Origin: Rhodospirillales bacterium
GTDB taxonomy: Bacteria; Pseudomonadota; Alphaproteobacteria; UBA828
Length of the DNA stretch: 36,581 bases
Direction: 5' to 3'
Assembly (NCBI GenBank): GCA_028820995.1
Contig: JAPPHR010000069.1
Coordinates: 1-36,581, forward strand
Every line of letters begins with the position of its first letter. Position 1 is the first letter of the stretch. Both the position numbers and the translations under genes were made by a program. The notes under the pieces were generated by a model. That model had not been told where the DNA came from and did no database searches. It saw nothing but the letters and a program-made list of their open reading frames with translations. This document shows, in pieces, positions 24,597 to 33,909 of this stretch.

Positions 24597-25601
24597 ATGA
24601 CGGTTCGCATCGCCATCAACGGATTCGGGCGGATCGGCCGCAACGTTCTGCGCGCCATTCACGAATCCGGCCGCACCGATCTCGCCGTCGTCGCCCTCAA
24701 CGACCTGGGCGACGTGGAGACCAATGCGCACCTGCTGCGCTACGACTCCGTCCACGGGCGCTTCCCCGGCACGATCGAGGTGGCGGACGGCTCCATCGAT
24801 ATCGGCGCGGGGCCGATCCAGGTGTTGAACGAGCGCGACCCCGCGAAGCTGCCCTGGGCCGGTCTCGGCATCGACGTGGCGCTGGAATGCACCGGGATCT
24901 TCACGGCGCGGGAGAAGGCGGCGGCGCATCTGGAGGCGGGCGCGCGGGCGGTGCTGATCTCGGCGCCCGGCACGGATTCCGACCTCACCGTGGTCTACGG
25001 CGTCAACCACCGGGCGCTCACGGCGGAGCACCGCATCGTCTCCAACGCGTCCTGCACCACCAACTGCCTGGCGCCGGTCGCCTCGGTGCTGCACGACGCC
25101 ATCGGGATCGAGAGCGGCTTCATGACCACGGTCCACGCCTACACGCTGGATCAGCCGGTGCTCGACACCTTGCACAAGGACCTGCGGCGCGCGCGGGGCG
25201 CGGCGGGCTCGATGATCCCCACCTCCACCGGCGCTGCGCGGGCCGTGGGCCTCGTGCTGCCCGCGCTCGCCGGCAAGCTCGACGGCACCGCGGTCCGCGT
25301 ACCCACCGCCAACGTCTCGATGGTCGATCTCAACTTCGTCGCCAAGCGGCCGACCTCGGTGAATGAGATCAACGAGGCGGTGGCGAGCGCCGCCGCCGGC
25401 GCCATGGCAGGCGTGCTGGCCTTCAGCGAGGAGCCGCTGGTCTCGGTCGACTTCAACCATCGGCCGGAAAGCTCGATCGTCGATGCGGGACAGACCGCCG
25501 TGGTCGACGGCACGCTCGGCCGCGTGCTCTCGTGGTACGACAACGAATGGGGTTTTTCGAACCGGATGGGCGATGTCGCCGCCCATCTGGGATCGCTGTG
25601 A
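24597..25601 (+). CDS. gap: Glyceraldehyde-3-phosphate dehydrogenase
   Basis: A 334-residue enzyme interconverting glyceraldehyde-3-phosphate and 1,3-bisphosphoglycerate. It has an N-terminal Rossmann motif ([17 protein letters not shown]), the active-site SNASC153TTNCLAP, the catalytic His in [10 protein letters not shown] (~179), the substrate loop STGAARAVG, and the C-terminal [13 protein letters not shown] strong ribosome site (GGAGGGAG) precedes the ATG. The cofactor loop NDLGDVET is not diagnostic enough to call NAD versus NADP. It sits between tkt and pgk in the same operon. Confidence 0.97.
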   Translation: MTVRIAINGFGRIGRNVLRAIHESGRTDLAVVALNDLGDVETNAHLLRYDSVHGRFPGTIEVADGSIDIGAGPIQVLNERDPAKLPWAGLGIDVALECTGIFTAREKAAAHLEAGARAVLISAPGTDSDLTVVYGVNHRALTAEHRIVSNASCTTNCLAPVASVLHDAIGIESGFMTTVHAYTLDQPVLDTLHKDLRRARGAAGSMIPTSTGAARAVGLVLPALAGKLDGTAVRVPTANVSMVDLNFVAKRPTSVNEINEAVASAAAGAMAGVLAFSEEPLVSVDFNHRPESSIVDAGQTAVVDGTLGRVLSWYDNEWGFSNRMGDVAAHLGSL

Positions 25602-25626
25602 CGGAGCCGGCCCCGCCGCGAGCGCC

Positions 25627-26832
<1,206 letters not shown>

Positions 26833-26839
26833 GTGGGCC

Positions 26840-27274
26840 ATGAGCGCGCGCCGGCCCGCTATCGTCGTACACGATTTGAGCCACGCCATCGGTGCGCTCA
26901 GGACGGCTGCGGCAGCAGGGATTCCGGTGACTCTCTGGTCGGCGCCGGGTGCCGCGTCTTACGCTGGACTGGGCTTCCTCGGCACGGTCTTCGAGAAGGC
27001 TGCTGAGGCGGTGCCGGAGGCCGACCACGACGTGGTCATCGACTGCGGCGGCAGCGGCGTGCTCGCCCACGAGGCGCTGAGCCGGGGCTTCCCCGGCGTG
27101 GCCTTCACCGGCCGCGGCGCCATGCGCAAGACGCTCCAGACCATCGCCGCTGCGGAGGGACGGCGGCTCGTCACCGCCGGGCCGGGCCGGAGAGCGCTCG
27201 ATCTCGCCCGTTGCAGCGACCCTGAGCGGGAGAGCGCGGATTATCTGGCGAATCGACGCGCCAGCCAGCTATAA
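26840..27274 (+). CDS. Unknown 144-residue protein in the glycolytic operon
   Basis: I do not recognise this protein. It is soluble, alpha/beta in pattern and lacks signal peptide or membrane helix. Visible stretches are AIVVHDLSHAIGALRTAAAAGIPVTLWSAPGAASYAGLGFLG, then DHDVVIDCGGSGVLAHEALSRGFPGVAFTGRGAMRKTLQTIAAAEGRRL, ending RASQL. The alternating strand/helix periods and glycine-rich turns suggest a small Rossmann-like or flavodoxin-like fold. It starts 7 bases after pgk and ends 39 bases before the aldolase, so it is surely in the operon. Codon use matches the neighbours, arguing that it is an old, translated gene. A link to triose-phosphate metabolism is inferred from position alone. Confidence 0.85.
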   Translation: MSARRPAIVVHDLSHAIGALRTAAAAGIPVTLWSAPGAASYAGLGFLGTVFEKAAEAVPEADHDVVIDCGGSGVLAHEALSRGFPGVAFTGRGAMRKTLQTIAAAEGRRLVTAGPGRRALDLARCSDPERESADYLANRRASQL

Positions 27275-27313
27275 ACGAGGCTCAATGAGCCACGCTTCGG
27301 TCAGGATGCGGTC

Positions 27314-28234
27314 ATGCGAATCACGCGGCGAGTCAGAGAGATTCTCTCCTGGTACGAGAGTGACAATCCGGGCACGAAGGCCAACCTCGCCCGCATCCTG
27401 ATGCATGGCCGCCTCGGCGGCACCGGGCGCATGGTGATCCTGCCGGTGGATCAGGGTTTTGAGCACGGGCCGGCCCGCAGCTTCGCGCCCAACCCGCCGG
27501 CCTACGATCCGCACTACCACTGGCGGCTCGCCATCGACGCCGGTCTGAACGCGTTCGCGAGCCCGCTCGGCATGATCGAGTCGGGCGCCGACAGCTTCGC
27601 CGGCGCGATCCCGACCATCCTCAAGGTCAACAACGCCAACTCGCTGGGCTCGGCCAAGGATCAGGCGGTGACCGGGTCGGTGCGCGACGCGCTCAGGCTG
27701 GGCTGCTCGGCGATCGGCTTCACCATCTATCCCGCCTCCGACCATCAGTACGAGATGATGGAGGAGATCCGCGCGCTCGCGGCGGAGGCGAAGGCGCACG
27801 GGCTCGCGGTGGTCGTCTGGTCTTACCCGCGGGGCGGCGCGCTCTCGAAGGAGGGCGAGACCGCGCTCGATGTGGTGGCCTATGCCGCCCACATGGCCGC
27901 GCTCGCCGGCGCTCACATCATCAAGGTCAAGCCGCCGGCCGCGCATCTGGAGCAGGAGGCCGCGGCCAAGGCCTACCGCGCCGCCGGCGTGGAAGCGGAG
28001 ACGCTGGAGAAGCGCATCGCTCACGTCATGCAGGCGGCGTTCGCCGGCCGCCGGCTCGTGGTCTTCTCCGGCGGTGCCGCCAAGGGGCTGGAGGGGCTCT
28101 TCGGCGAGGTCCGCGCCATCCACGCGGGCGGCGGCAGCGGCTCGATCATCGGCCGCAACAGCTTCCAGCGCCCGCGCGGCGACGCGCTCTCCATGCTGGA
28201 CACGGTCATCGGCATCTACCGCGGCAAGAGTTAG
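27314..28234 (+). CDS. Class I fructose-bisphosphate aldolase (DhnA/FbaB type)
   Basis: A 306-residue Schiff-base aldolase of the archaeal/FbaB type, joining or splitting fructose-1,6-bisphosphate. Matches E. coli FbaB in RILMHGRLGGTGRMVILPVDQGFEHGPARSFAPNP, AIGFTIYPAS, VVWSYPRGG, and the C-terminal FSGGAAKGLEG and GSGSIIGRNSFQRP (phosphate binding). The catalytic lysine is probably in HIIKVKPP. It ends the tkt-gap-pgk operon, where class II aldolases are also often found in related bacteria. The ATG has no strong ribosome site. It converges with the ABC exporter across 23 bases with no clear terminator. Confidence 0.94.
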   Translation: MRITRRVREILSWYESDNPGTKANLARILMHGRLGGTGRMVILPVDQGFEHGPARSFAPNPPAYDPHYHWRLAIDAGLNAFASPLGMIESGADSFAGAIPTILKVNNANSLGSAKDQAVTGSVRDALRLGCSAIGFTIYPASDHQYEMMEEIRALAAEAKAHGLAVVVWSYPRGGALSKEGETALDVVAYAAHMAALAGAHIIKVKPPAAHLEQEAAAKAYRAAGVEAETLEKRIAHVMQAAFAGRRLVVFSGGAAKGLEGLFGEVRAIHAGGGSGSIIGRNSFQRPRGDALSMLDTVIGIYRGKS

Positions 28235-28257
28235 GGGTCAGGCGCTGCGCACCCGCC

Positions 28258-30024
28258 CTACGCCACTCCGCGGCCGCTTGACGATAACCCGCCGAGGGCC
28301 GGATTGCCGTTGTCTTGCCGAGCGGCGGTCCCGTTGTCCAGTTGGTAGACGACGGTCGCAGCCTCCTGCATCGCCGGCTGATGCGAGATCGAGAGCACCG
28401 TGAGCTTGCCGGTCAGGCGTTTGACAGTGGCCACGATGCCGGCTTCCGTTTCCGGGTCCAGCGCGGTGGTGGCCTCATCCAGGATCAGCAGAGCGGGATG
28501 GCGGACCAGCGCCCGGGCGATGGCGATGCGTTGGCGCTGGCCCCCGGAAAGCCGCGCGCCGCGCTCACCAACCACCGTGTCCATGCCGTCCGGCAACGCA
28601 GCGACGAAGTCCCACGCCTCGGCGCGGCGTAGCGCTGTCTCCACGTCGTCTCCGGAAATGCCGGGTTCGCCGAGCGTCACGTTGGCCATCACCGTGTCGT
28701 GGAAGAGAAAGGTCTCCTGGGGCACGTAGCCGATCATGCGGCGCCACGCGCGCGCGTCGACCTCTCCGAGCGCCACGTCATCGATCCACACGTCGCCGCT
28801 CTGGGGCCGCAGCAGCCCGATGATCAGATCGGCGACGGTGGTCTTGCCCGCGCCCGAAGCGCCGGCAACGGCGATGAATGCCCCGGCAGGCAGCGTCATC
28901 GAGACGTTCTCCAGGACATTCTCGCGGCCGTAGGAGAAGCTCAGGTCCCGGAATGAGATGGCGGAAGCGAGCTGTGGCGCCGTGCTCCCCAGGCGTGGCT
29001 CCTCCGCCTCTTCCGCCGCCGCGATCGTGGACTGCAGGAATGCGAACGCCGGCTGGTTGGCCGCCGCGACTTGATACTCGCCGTGCGCGGTGCTCACCTT
29101 TTGCATGACGCGCACGAAGAGCAGCGCGAGCACCAGCAATCCATCCACCGGTTGGTCCCATACCGCTACGAAGAGATAGAGACCCCCAGCCACCGCGAAG
29201 GCACGGATGAGCTCGTACGACTCTACCAAAGCCTCCTGGCTGACGACGATGGTTCGCTGTGCCCTGTTGAGGCCGCGAATGTCTCCTTCGAACAGGGGCC
29301 GCATGCTTCCCTCGCGCCCCATGGCCTTCAGCGGCTTCATGCCGTCCAAGCCCTGCAGGAGGCGCGACATGAAGGATTTCTGCAGGTCGGTCTGATTCTG
29401 GCCGGCGCGACGGCCTATGGTGACGAGCCGGTTCAGTACGATCATGCCGAAGGTGCCGGCGGCGAGGGCGAGCAGCGAAACTTCCCAAGATATCGCCATG
29501 CAAACTGCCAAGAAAATCACGACTTGAATCGCGCCCGACAGAACGTGACAGGCGCCGACGTAGGCGTCGGCCGTGCGCGTCGGCTCGATGCTGACCGCGC
29601 TTGCCAGGTCGCCCGTCCGCCGGTCGATGAAGTGCAGCCAGCGCGCCCGCAGAATCGCGCGGATGAACGCGAGCCGCAGTTTCATCGCGACGTGGGCCGC
29701 GGAGTAGCCGACCTGCGTCATGGCGAGCAGCATCAGCAGCGCCTTGAGCGCCATGGCGGCGACGATCAGGACCAGCAGCCCGCCGAGGGACACGTCCCGG
29801 CCGGCGAAAGCGAAGACCTGCTCGACGTACCGCGTGAGCATGCCGCCCGCGCCCTCGGCCTCGATCACCAGGCCGATCATCGGCAGCAACGCCGCGATCC
29901 CCACGCCCTCGGCGAGAGCCGCCGCCGTGATCGCCAGCAGCATGAGCGTGCTGCGCGCCGGATAGGCCACGAAGAAGTGCCGGAAGAGCCGGGCGGTGTC
30001 CCTCGCAGTCTTCCCGACAATCAT
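28258..30024 (-). CDS. ABC exporter, fused permease and ATPase
   Basis: A 588-residue half-transporter (type IV, MsbA/PglK-like). Residues ~1-320 hold six membrane helices; the ATPase has Walker A G388-ASGAGKT, Q-loop in YVPQETFLFHDT, signature LSGGQRQR (493-500), Walker B LLILDE (512-517) and switch His548 in SISHQP. The intracellular segment GLDGMKPLKAMGRE is like that of exporters moving lipid-linked sugars, but substrate is not proved. It follows a NusG/RfaH-like gene by 45 bases on the same strand, a context seen with surface-polysaccharide genes. No glycosyltransferases are in the window. Confidence 0.92.
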   Translation of the reverse strand: MIVGKTARDTARLFRHFFVAYPARSTLMLLAITAAALAEGVGIAALLPMIGLVIEAEGAGGMLTRYVEQVFAFAGRDVSLGGLLVLIVAAMALKALLMLLAMTQVGYSAAHVAMKLRLAFIRAILRARWLHFIDRRTGDLASAVSIEPTRTADAYVGACHVLSGAIQVVIFLAVCMAISWEVSLLALAAGTFGMIVLNRLVTIGRRAGQNQTDLQKSFMSRLLQGLDGMKPLKAMGREGSMRPLFEGDIRGLNRAQRTIVVSQEALVESYELIRAFAVAGGLYLFVAVWDQPVDGLLVLALLFVRVMQKVSTAHGEYQVAAANQPAFAFLQSTIAAAEEAEEPRLGSTAPQLASAISFRDLSFSYGRENVLENVSMTLPAGAFIAVAGASGAGKTTVADLIIGLLRPQSGDVWIDDVALGEVDARAWRRMIGYVPQETFLFHDTVMANVTLGEPGISGDDVETALRRAEAWDFVAALPDGMDTVVGERGARLSGGQRQRIAIARALVRHPALLILDEATTALDPETEAGIVATVKRLTGKLTVLSISHQPAMQEAATVVYQLDNGTAARQDNGNPALGGLSSSGRGVA

Positions 30025-30069
30025 GGCCGCGTTCGTTCCGCTACAGCGCCCGGCGCGCCGGCCGTTCGC

Positions 30070-30570
30070 TCAGGCGGCGGAGACGACGGCCCGTTTGGGA
30101 AGACGCGTCGGAACCCGGCCGCCCAGCACATCCAGCAGCACCTCGACCCGTTCACGCGGCGCGAGACGCAGCACGACCGCCGCGCACTCCACGAAGGGGC
30201 CGGCAGCGATCGTGACGGCATCGCCCGGCTGCAAGTCGGGGACTGCCGGCGTGCTCAGGCCGTCGGTGCCGGTCGCCTCGCGCAGCGCTGTGACGAACTC
30301 CTCCGGCAGCGGCTGCGGGCGCGGGCCGTCTGCGAGAAGCCGCTTCACTCCGAAGGTGCCGTTGATCGCGCGCCACGGCTCGAGCGTTACGTCGAGTTCG
30401 ACGAACAGATAGCCGGGAAACAGCGGTGCGTGCCCCGTCTCGATGCGCTTCGCCCGCCTGCGCGAGCGCTCCATCACGGGCAGCCAGACCCGATATCCTT
30501 GGCGCACCATGTTTACTTCGGCTCGCTGCTCCTGATGGGGCCGCGTATGGACCACGTACCATTGCTTCAT
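30070..30570 (-). CDS. NusG paralogue (RfaH-like specialised antiterminator)
   Basis: A 166-residue protein with an NGN domain (~1-105: WYVVHTRPHQEQRAEVNMVRQGYRVWLP, then LFPGYLFVELD) and a C-terminal KOW domain (~112-164, LQPGDAVTIAAGPFVECAAVVL). NusG proteins bind RNA polymerase at the clamp and suppress pausing. The general NusG is usually encoded beside secE and rplK, and at 166 residues with HTRPHQEQ this one is closer to the RfaH/LoaP specialised group that promotes long surface-polysaccharide or antibiotic operons. I start at ATG 30570; the open frame continues upstream without conservation. It lies directly upstream of the ABC exporter. Confidence 0.9.
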   Translation of the reverse strand: MKQWYVVHTRPHQEQRAEVNMVRQGYRVWLPVMERSRRRAKRIETGHAPLFPGYLFVELDVTLEPWRAINGTFGVKRLLADGPRPQPLPEEFVTALREATGTDGLSTPAVPDLQPGDAVTIAAGPFVECAAVVLRLAPRERVEVLLDVLGGRVPTRLPKRAVVSAA

Positions 30571-30806
30571 CGGGACTCCCGTTCGCCTCGGCGTGTATCT
30601 GCACGATGCCCGGAGCCTCGTGCTCGATGCGCAGCAGGTCAGGGCCGGCAACTGCCGCTGCGGCACCCCCCACCTTATCTGCGGAGGGCGCCTGGCGAAA
30701 CAAGGGGGCAGGTGCAGACTCCCACTGAGACGACGAGGATAGCCGCCCGGCCCGCCCTCAACTAACATCTGCGACCGCCTTCAAGTAAGAGTCTGCCGGA
30801 GAGACG
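30571..30806. promoter_or_regulatory. Divergent intergenic region, NusG-like gene and ilvE
   Basis: This 236-base interval separates two divergent genes and must hold both promoters. The ilvE start has GGAGAGACG before the ATG. I see no clear operator, ops-like element or -35/-10 pair by eye. Frames open through it on both strands but show no family conservation. Confidence 0.4.
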
Positions 30807-31739
30807 ATGAGCACGATCAAGGAGACCGAGTGGATCTGGCGCGACGGGGAATTCGTTCGCTGGCAGGACGCCACGGTCCATATCCTGTCCACCGCCGTTC
30901 AATTCGGCTCCTCGGTCTTCGAGGGCGTCCGCTGCTACGACACCGCGCGCGGACCCGCCGTCTTCCGGCTGCCGGAGCACCTGAAGCGGCTCCGCAATTC
31001 GGCGCGCATCTACCGCATGGAGGTCGCCTACAGCGACGCGGAGCTGACGGAGGCCTGCTTCGCCCTGATCCGGCGCAACGGGCTCCGCCACTGCTACATC
31101 CGGCCGGTGATCATGCGCGGCTACGGCGCGATCGGGATGGACGGCATCGGCAGCCCGATCGAGACCTGGATTCCGGCCTGGGAGTGGGGCGCCTATCTCG
31201 GCGACGACGCGCTGGAGAAGGGCGTCGACGTCTGCGTGTCGTCGTGGAGCCGGGCTGCGCCCAACACCTTTCCCGGCATGGCCAAGGCGACCGGGCACTA
31301 CAACAACGCGCAGCTCATCAAGCTGGAGGCGATGACCAACGGCTTCGTCGAGGCGATCGCGCTCACCCACGACGGGCTCATCAGCGAGGGCAGCGGCCAG
31401 AACCTCTTCGCGGTGATGGACGGCACCGTGCTGACACCGCCCATCGACGGCAGCAACCTCTCGGGCGTGACGCGGAATGCAGTGCTGACGATCGCGGCCG
31501 ATCTCGACATAGCGGTTCGCGAAGGCCCGATGCCGCGCGAGCTGCTCTACTGCGCCGACGAGCTGTTCTTCTCGGGCACCGCAGCAGAGATCACGCCGGT
31601 CCGCTCCGTCGACCGCATCGAGATCGGCCCTGGCGGGATCGGCCCGGTCACGCGGCGCATACAGCGGCGGTTCGTCGATATCGTGAACGGCCGCTCCAAC
31701 GACGACCACGGCTGGTTGACTCCGGTCCTGCCCGGCTGA
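30807..31739 (+). CDS. ilvE: Branched-chain amino acid aminotransferase
   Basis: A 310-residue PLP fold-type IV aminotransferase catalysing the last step of leucine, isoleucine and valine synthesis with glutamate. Features: FGSSVFEGVRCYDT, FRLPEHLKRL, YIRPVIMRGYG, catalytic Lys160 in FPGMAKATGHYNN, EAIALTHDGLISEGSGQNLFAV (cofactor ring), SGVTRNAVL (phosphate) and DELFFSGTAAEITPV. Length and motifs fit IlvE better than D-amino acid transaminase or 4-amino-4-deoxychorismate lyase. It is followed 47 bases later by a hydratase-like gene. Confidence 0.94.
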   Translation: MSTIKETEWIWRDGEFVRWQDATVHILSTAVQFGSSVFEGVRCYDTARGPAVFRLPEHLKRLRNSARIYRMEVAYSDAELTEACFALIRRNGLRHCYIRPVIMRGYGAIGMDGIGSPIETWIPAWEWGAYLGDDALEKGVDVCVSSWSRAAPNTFPGMAKATGHYNNAQLIKLEAMTNGFVEAIALTHDGLISEGSGQNLFAVMDGTVLTPPIDGSNLSGVTRNAVLTIAADLDIAVREGPMPRELLYCADELFFSGTAAEITPVRSVDRIEIGPGGIGPVTRRIQRRFVDIVNGRSNDDHGWLTPVLPG

Positions 31740-31786
31740 GCGGGATCGCGGCGCCCTGTGCGCCCGGAACGACGGGGAGCATCTGC

Positions 31787-32587
31787 ATGAGCCAGAGCCA
31801 TGAGTCGGCGGCTGCGCTTGCCGAGCGGCTCTTCGCCGAGCACGCCGAAGGCCGGCCCTTCCGCCGCCTGCGGGGCGCCGACCGGCCCTCTTCGCTCGCC
31901 GAAGGCTATCGCGTGCAAGAGCTGCTCGTCCGGCGCTGGGTCGAGGCCGGGCGGGGCAGGCCCGCCGGCTACAAGGTGGGCCTCACCTCGGAGGCCATCC
32001 AGACGATGTACGGGAGCGACCAGCCGATCAGCGGGGTGGTTTTCGAGAGCGGGGTGCACCGCTCGCCCGCCCGGATCGCGCTTAGCCATTACGGCCGCCT
32101 CGGGATCGAGTTCGAGCTTGCGGTGGAGATCGGCACCGACTTCCGGCCCGAGGATGCGCCGTTCTCCCTCGACGATGCGGTTGCCCGTGTTGCGGCCTGC
32201 ATGCCCGCATTCGAGCTGATCGAGGACCGCCATGCGGACCACGACGACGTCGACGCTCCCTCCATCCTCGTGGACAATGCATGGTGCGCCGGGGTCGTGC
32301 TGGGGCCGCGCCGCGCCGACTGGCGCACGCTGGATCTCGCCAGCACTGCGGTTTCGCTGCGGGTCAACGACGCCCTTCCGTCCTCGGCGGTCACCGGTGC
32401 CGCCATGGGAAATCCGCTGCACTCGCTGGTCTGGCTCGCGGGCCAGCTTGCCTCGAGGGGGACCGCGCTCGCGGCCGGCACGATCGTGATGACCGGGAGC
32501 ACGCTGGCGACGCAGTTCCCCGATGCGGGCGATCGCTTCGTCTACGAGATCGAGGGGCTGGGCGGCGTGGAGGCCACCGTCGTCTAG
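31787..32587 (+). CDS. 2-keto-4-pentenoate hydratase (MhpD-like) family protein
   Basis: A 266-residue protein of the fumarylacetoacetate hydrolase fold, hydratase/decarboxylase branch. Metal-binding elements are GIEFELAVEIG and PAFELIEDRHADHD; further hallmarks are AGYKVGLTSEAIQTMYG, GNPLHSLVWLAGQLASRGTALAAGTIVMTGS and the final VYEIEGLG. Such enzymes add water to, or decarboxylate, 2-oxo-acids at the end of aromatic meta-cleavage, but no ring-cleavage genes are nearby, so the substrate is unknown. It may be cotranscribed with ilvE. The last base of its TAG is the first base of repeat copy B. Confidence 0.9.
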   Translation: MSQSHESAAALAERLFAEHAEGRPFRRLRGADRPSSLAEGYRVQELLVRRWVEAGRGRPAGYKVGLTSEAIQTMYGSDQPISGVVFESGVHRSPARIALSHYGRLGIEFELAVEIGTDFRPEDAPFSLDDAVARVAACMPAFELIEDRHADHDDVDAPSILVDNAWCAGVVLGPRRADWRTLDLASTAVSLRVNDALPSSAVTGAAMGNPLHSLVWLAGQLASRGTALAAGTIVMTGSTLATQFPDAGDRFVYEIEGLGGVEATVV

Positions 32588-32731
32588 AGCGTTTCCGTTT
32601 TAGACGGAAACGCTCCGATTCTTTGTCGCTCACGGCAGCCGGCCTGCGGCCGGCGCCTGCGCGGGCGCGCCGCATTCGCGGCGGGCCGCTGTCGCGGCCT
32701 GCCGCGTGTCCGTCAAGAACGGACGCGCTCT
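32587..32731. repeat. 145-base palindromic interspersed repeat, copy B
   Basis: Same orientation as copy A and gap-free against it. It contains four hairpins: GAGCGTTTCCGT / ACGGAAACGCTC (32587-32615, perfect 12 pairs, loop TTTAG); GCCGGCC-TGC-GGCCGGC (32638-32654, perfect); GCGGCGGGCCGC / GCGGCCTGCCGC (32678-32705, one G-U); and GCGTGTCCGT / ACGGACGCGC (32704-32728, one G-U). It lies between convergent genes (hydratase and rodA), a usual place for palindromic intergenic repeats. On the minus strand it would encode the same short peptides as copy A, but no gene uses them here. It may also act as a two-way terminator or mRNA stabiliser. Confidence 0.9.
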
Positions 32732-32757
32732 CACGCGACCCGAGGTGGCCGGCGGAC

Positions 32758-33909
32758 CTACGACGAGGCGGCGCCGGGGCGGCGCGTGATGACCTCGTCG
32801 CGGTGGACGCCGACGCAGAGCAACAGCCCGAGACCCAGCATCAGGCTCAGCATGGCGCTTCCGCCATAGGAGATGAGCGGCAGCGGCAGGCCGACGATGG
32901 GGATCAGTCCGATCACCATGGCGACGTTGAAGAAGACGTGGAAGAAGAACGTGACCGTGATCCCCATGCCGAGCATGCGGCCGAAATGGTTGTTGCTTCG
33001 GGTCGAGATCACCACGCCATAGGTGGCGATCCCCAGGTACAGCAGCAGGACGCCGGCCACGCCGAAGAACCCCAGTTCCTCCGCCATCATCGTGAAGATG
33101 AAGTCGGTCTGCTTCTCCGGCAGGAAATTGAGGTGGCTCTGGGTCCCCTGCAGATACCCCTTGCCGAAGAGGCCGCCGGAGCCCAGCGCGATTTTCGATT
33201 GCAGGATGTGATACCCCGCGCCCAGAGGGTCCGCTTCCGGATCGAAGAACGTGAGGACGCGCTCCTTCTGATAGTCGTGCAGAAACTGCCAGGCGACCGG
33301 GCCGGAGCCGAGCGCGAGCACGATGCCCACGCCGATCTTCCACGCCTTGATCCCGGCCAGGAACAGCATGATTCCGCCGCCGAGCGCGACCAGCAGCGCG
33401 GTCCCGAGGTCGGGCTGGCGCAGGATCAGCGCAGCGGGTGCGAGGATCATCAGCAGCGGCGGAATGTAGGTCCGAATGTGGCCGAGCGAGTCCAGGGCGA
33501 CACCGTGGAAGTAGCGCGCAAGCGCCAGCACCATCGCGATCTTCATGAGCTCCGACGGCTGAAGCTGGATGACGCCGATGTCGATCCAGCGCTGCGCGCC
33601 CTTGCCAGCCGCGCCGAGCAGCTCGACGCTGACCAGCAGGGCGAAAGCGATACCGTAGATCGTGTACGCGGCGCGCAGCCAGAAGCCGATGTCGACGATG
33701 GCCACCGCGAGCATCACGATGAGGCCCGCGCCGAACCACACCATCTGGCGCGACGCCCACGGCTCGGTCGAGCCGCCCGAGGCGGAAATCAGCATCCCGA
33801 TGCCGACCGCGCTGATCGTGCAGACGAGGACGACCAGGAACCAGTCGAGCTTGAGCAGCCGCTCGGCGATGCGAAGGCCCTGTTGCCTGCCGATCTCCAG
33901 CTGTGCCAT
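32758..33909 (-). CDS. rodA: Rod-shape peptidoglycan glycosyltransferase RodA
   Basis: A 383-residue SEDS-family inner-membrane protein with about ten helices that polymerises lipid II for side-wall growth together with PBP2. Hallmarks: KGAQRWIDIGVIQLQPSELMKIAMVLALARYFH, RQPDLGTALL (conserved Asp region), LGAGYHILQSKIALGSGGLFGKGYLQGTQSHLNFLPEKQTDFIFTMMAEELGFFG, and LPLPLISYGGSAMLSLMLGLGLLL. The start ATG at 33909 overlaps the mrdA stop by one base (TGATG), so the two are translationally coupled. It is the last gene of the operon. Confidence 0.96.
   Translation of the reverse strand: MAQLEIGRQQGLRIAERLLKLDWFLVVLVCTISAVGIGMLISASGGSTEPWASRQMVWFGAGLIVMLAVAIVDIGFWLRAAYTIYGIAFALLVSVELLGAAGKGAQRWIDIGVIQLQPSELMKIAMVLALARYFHGVALDSLGHIRTYIPPLLMILAPAALILRQPDLGTALLVALGGGIMLFLAGIKAWKIGVGIVLALGSGPVAWQFLHDYQKERVLTFFDPEADPLGAGYHILQSKIALGSGGLFGKGYLQGTQSHLNFLPEKQTDFIFTMMAEELGFFGVAGVLLLYLGIATYGVVISTRSNNHFGRMLGMGITVTFFFHVFFNVAMVIGLIPIVGLPLPLISYGGSAMLSLMLGLGLLLCVGVHRDEVITRRPGAASS

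Noticed and set aside
27279-27291. GGCTC/GAGCC inverted repeat upstream of the aldolase as an operator
   Set aside because: Five-base arms occur often by chance in this composition and nothing else supports a regulator site.
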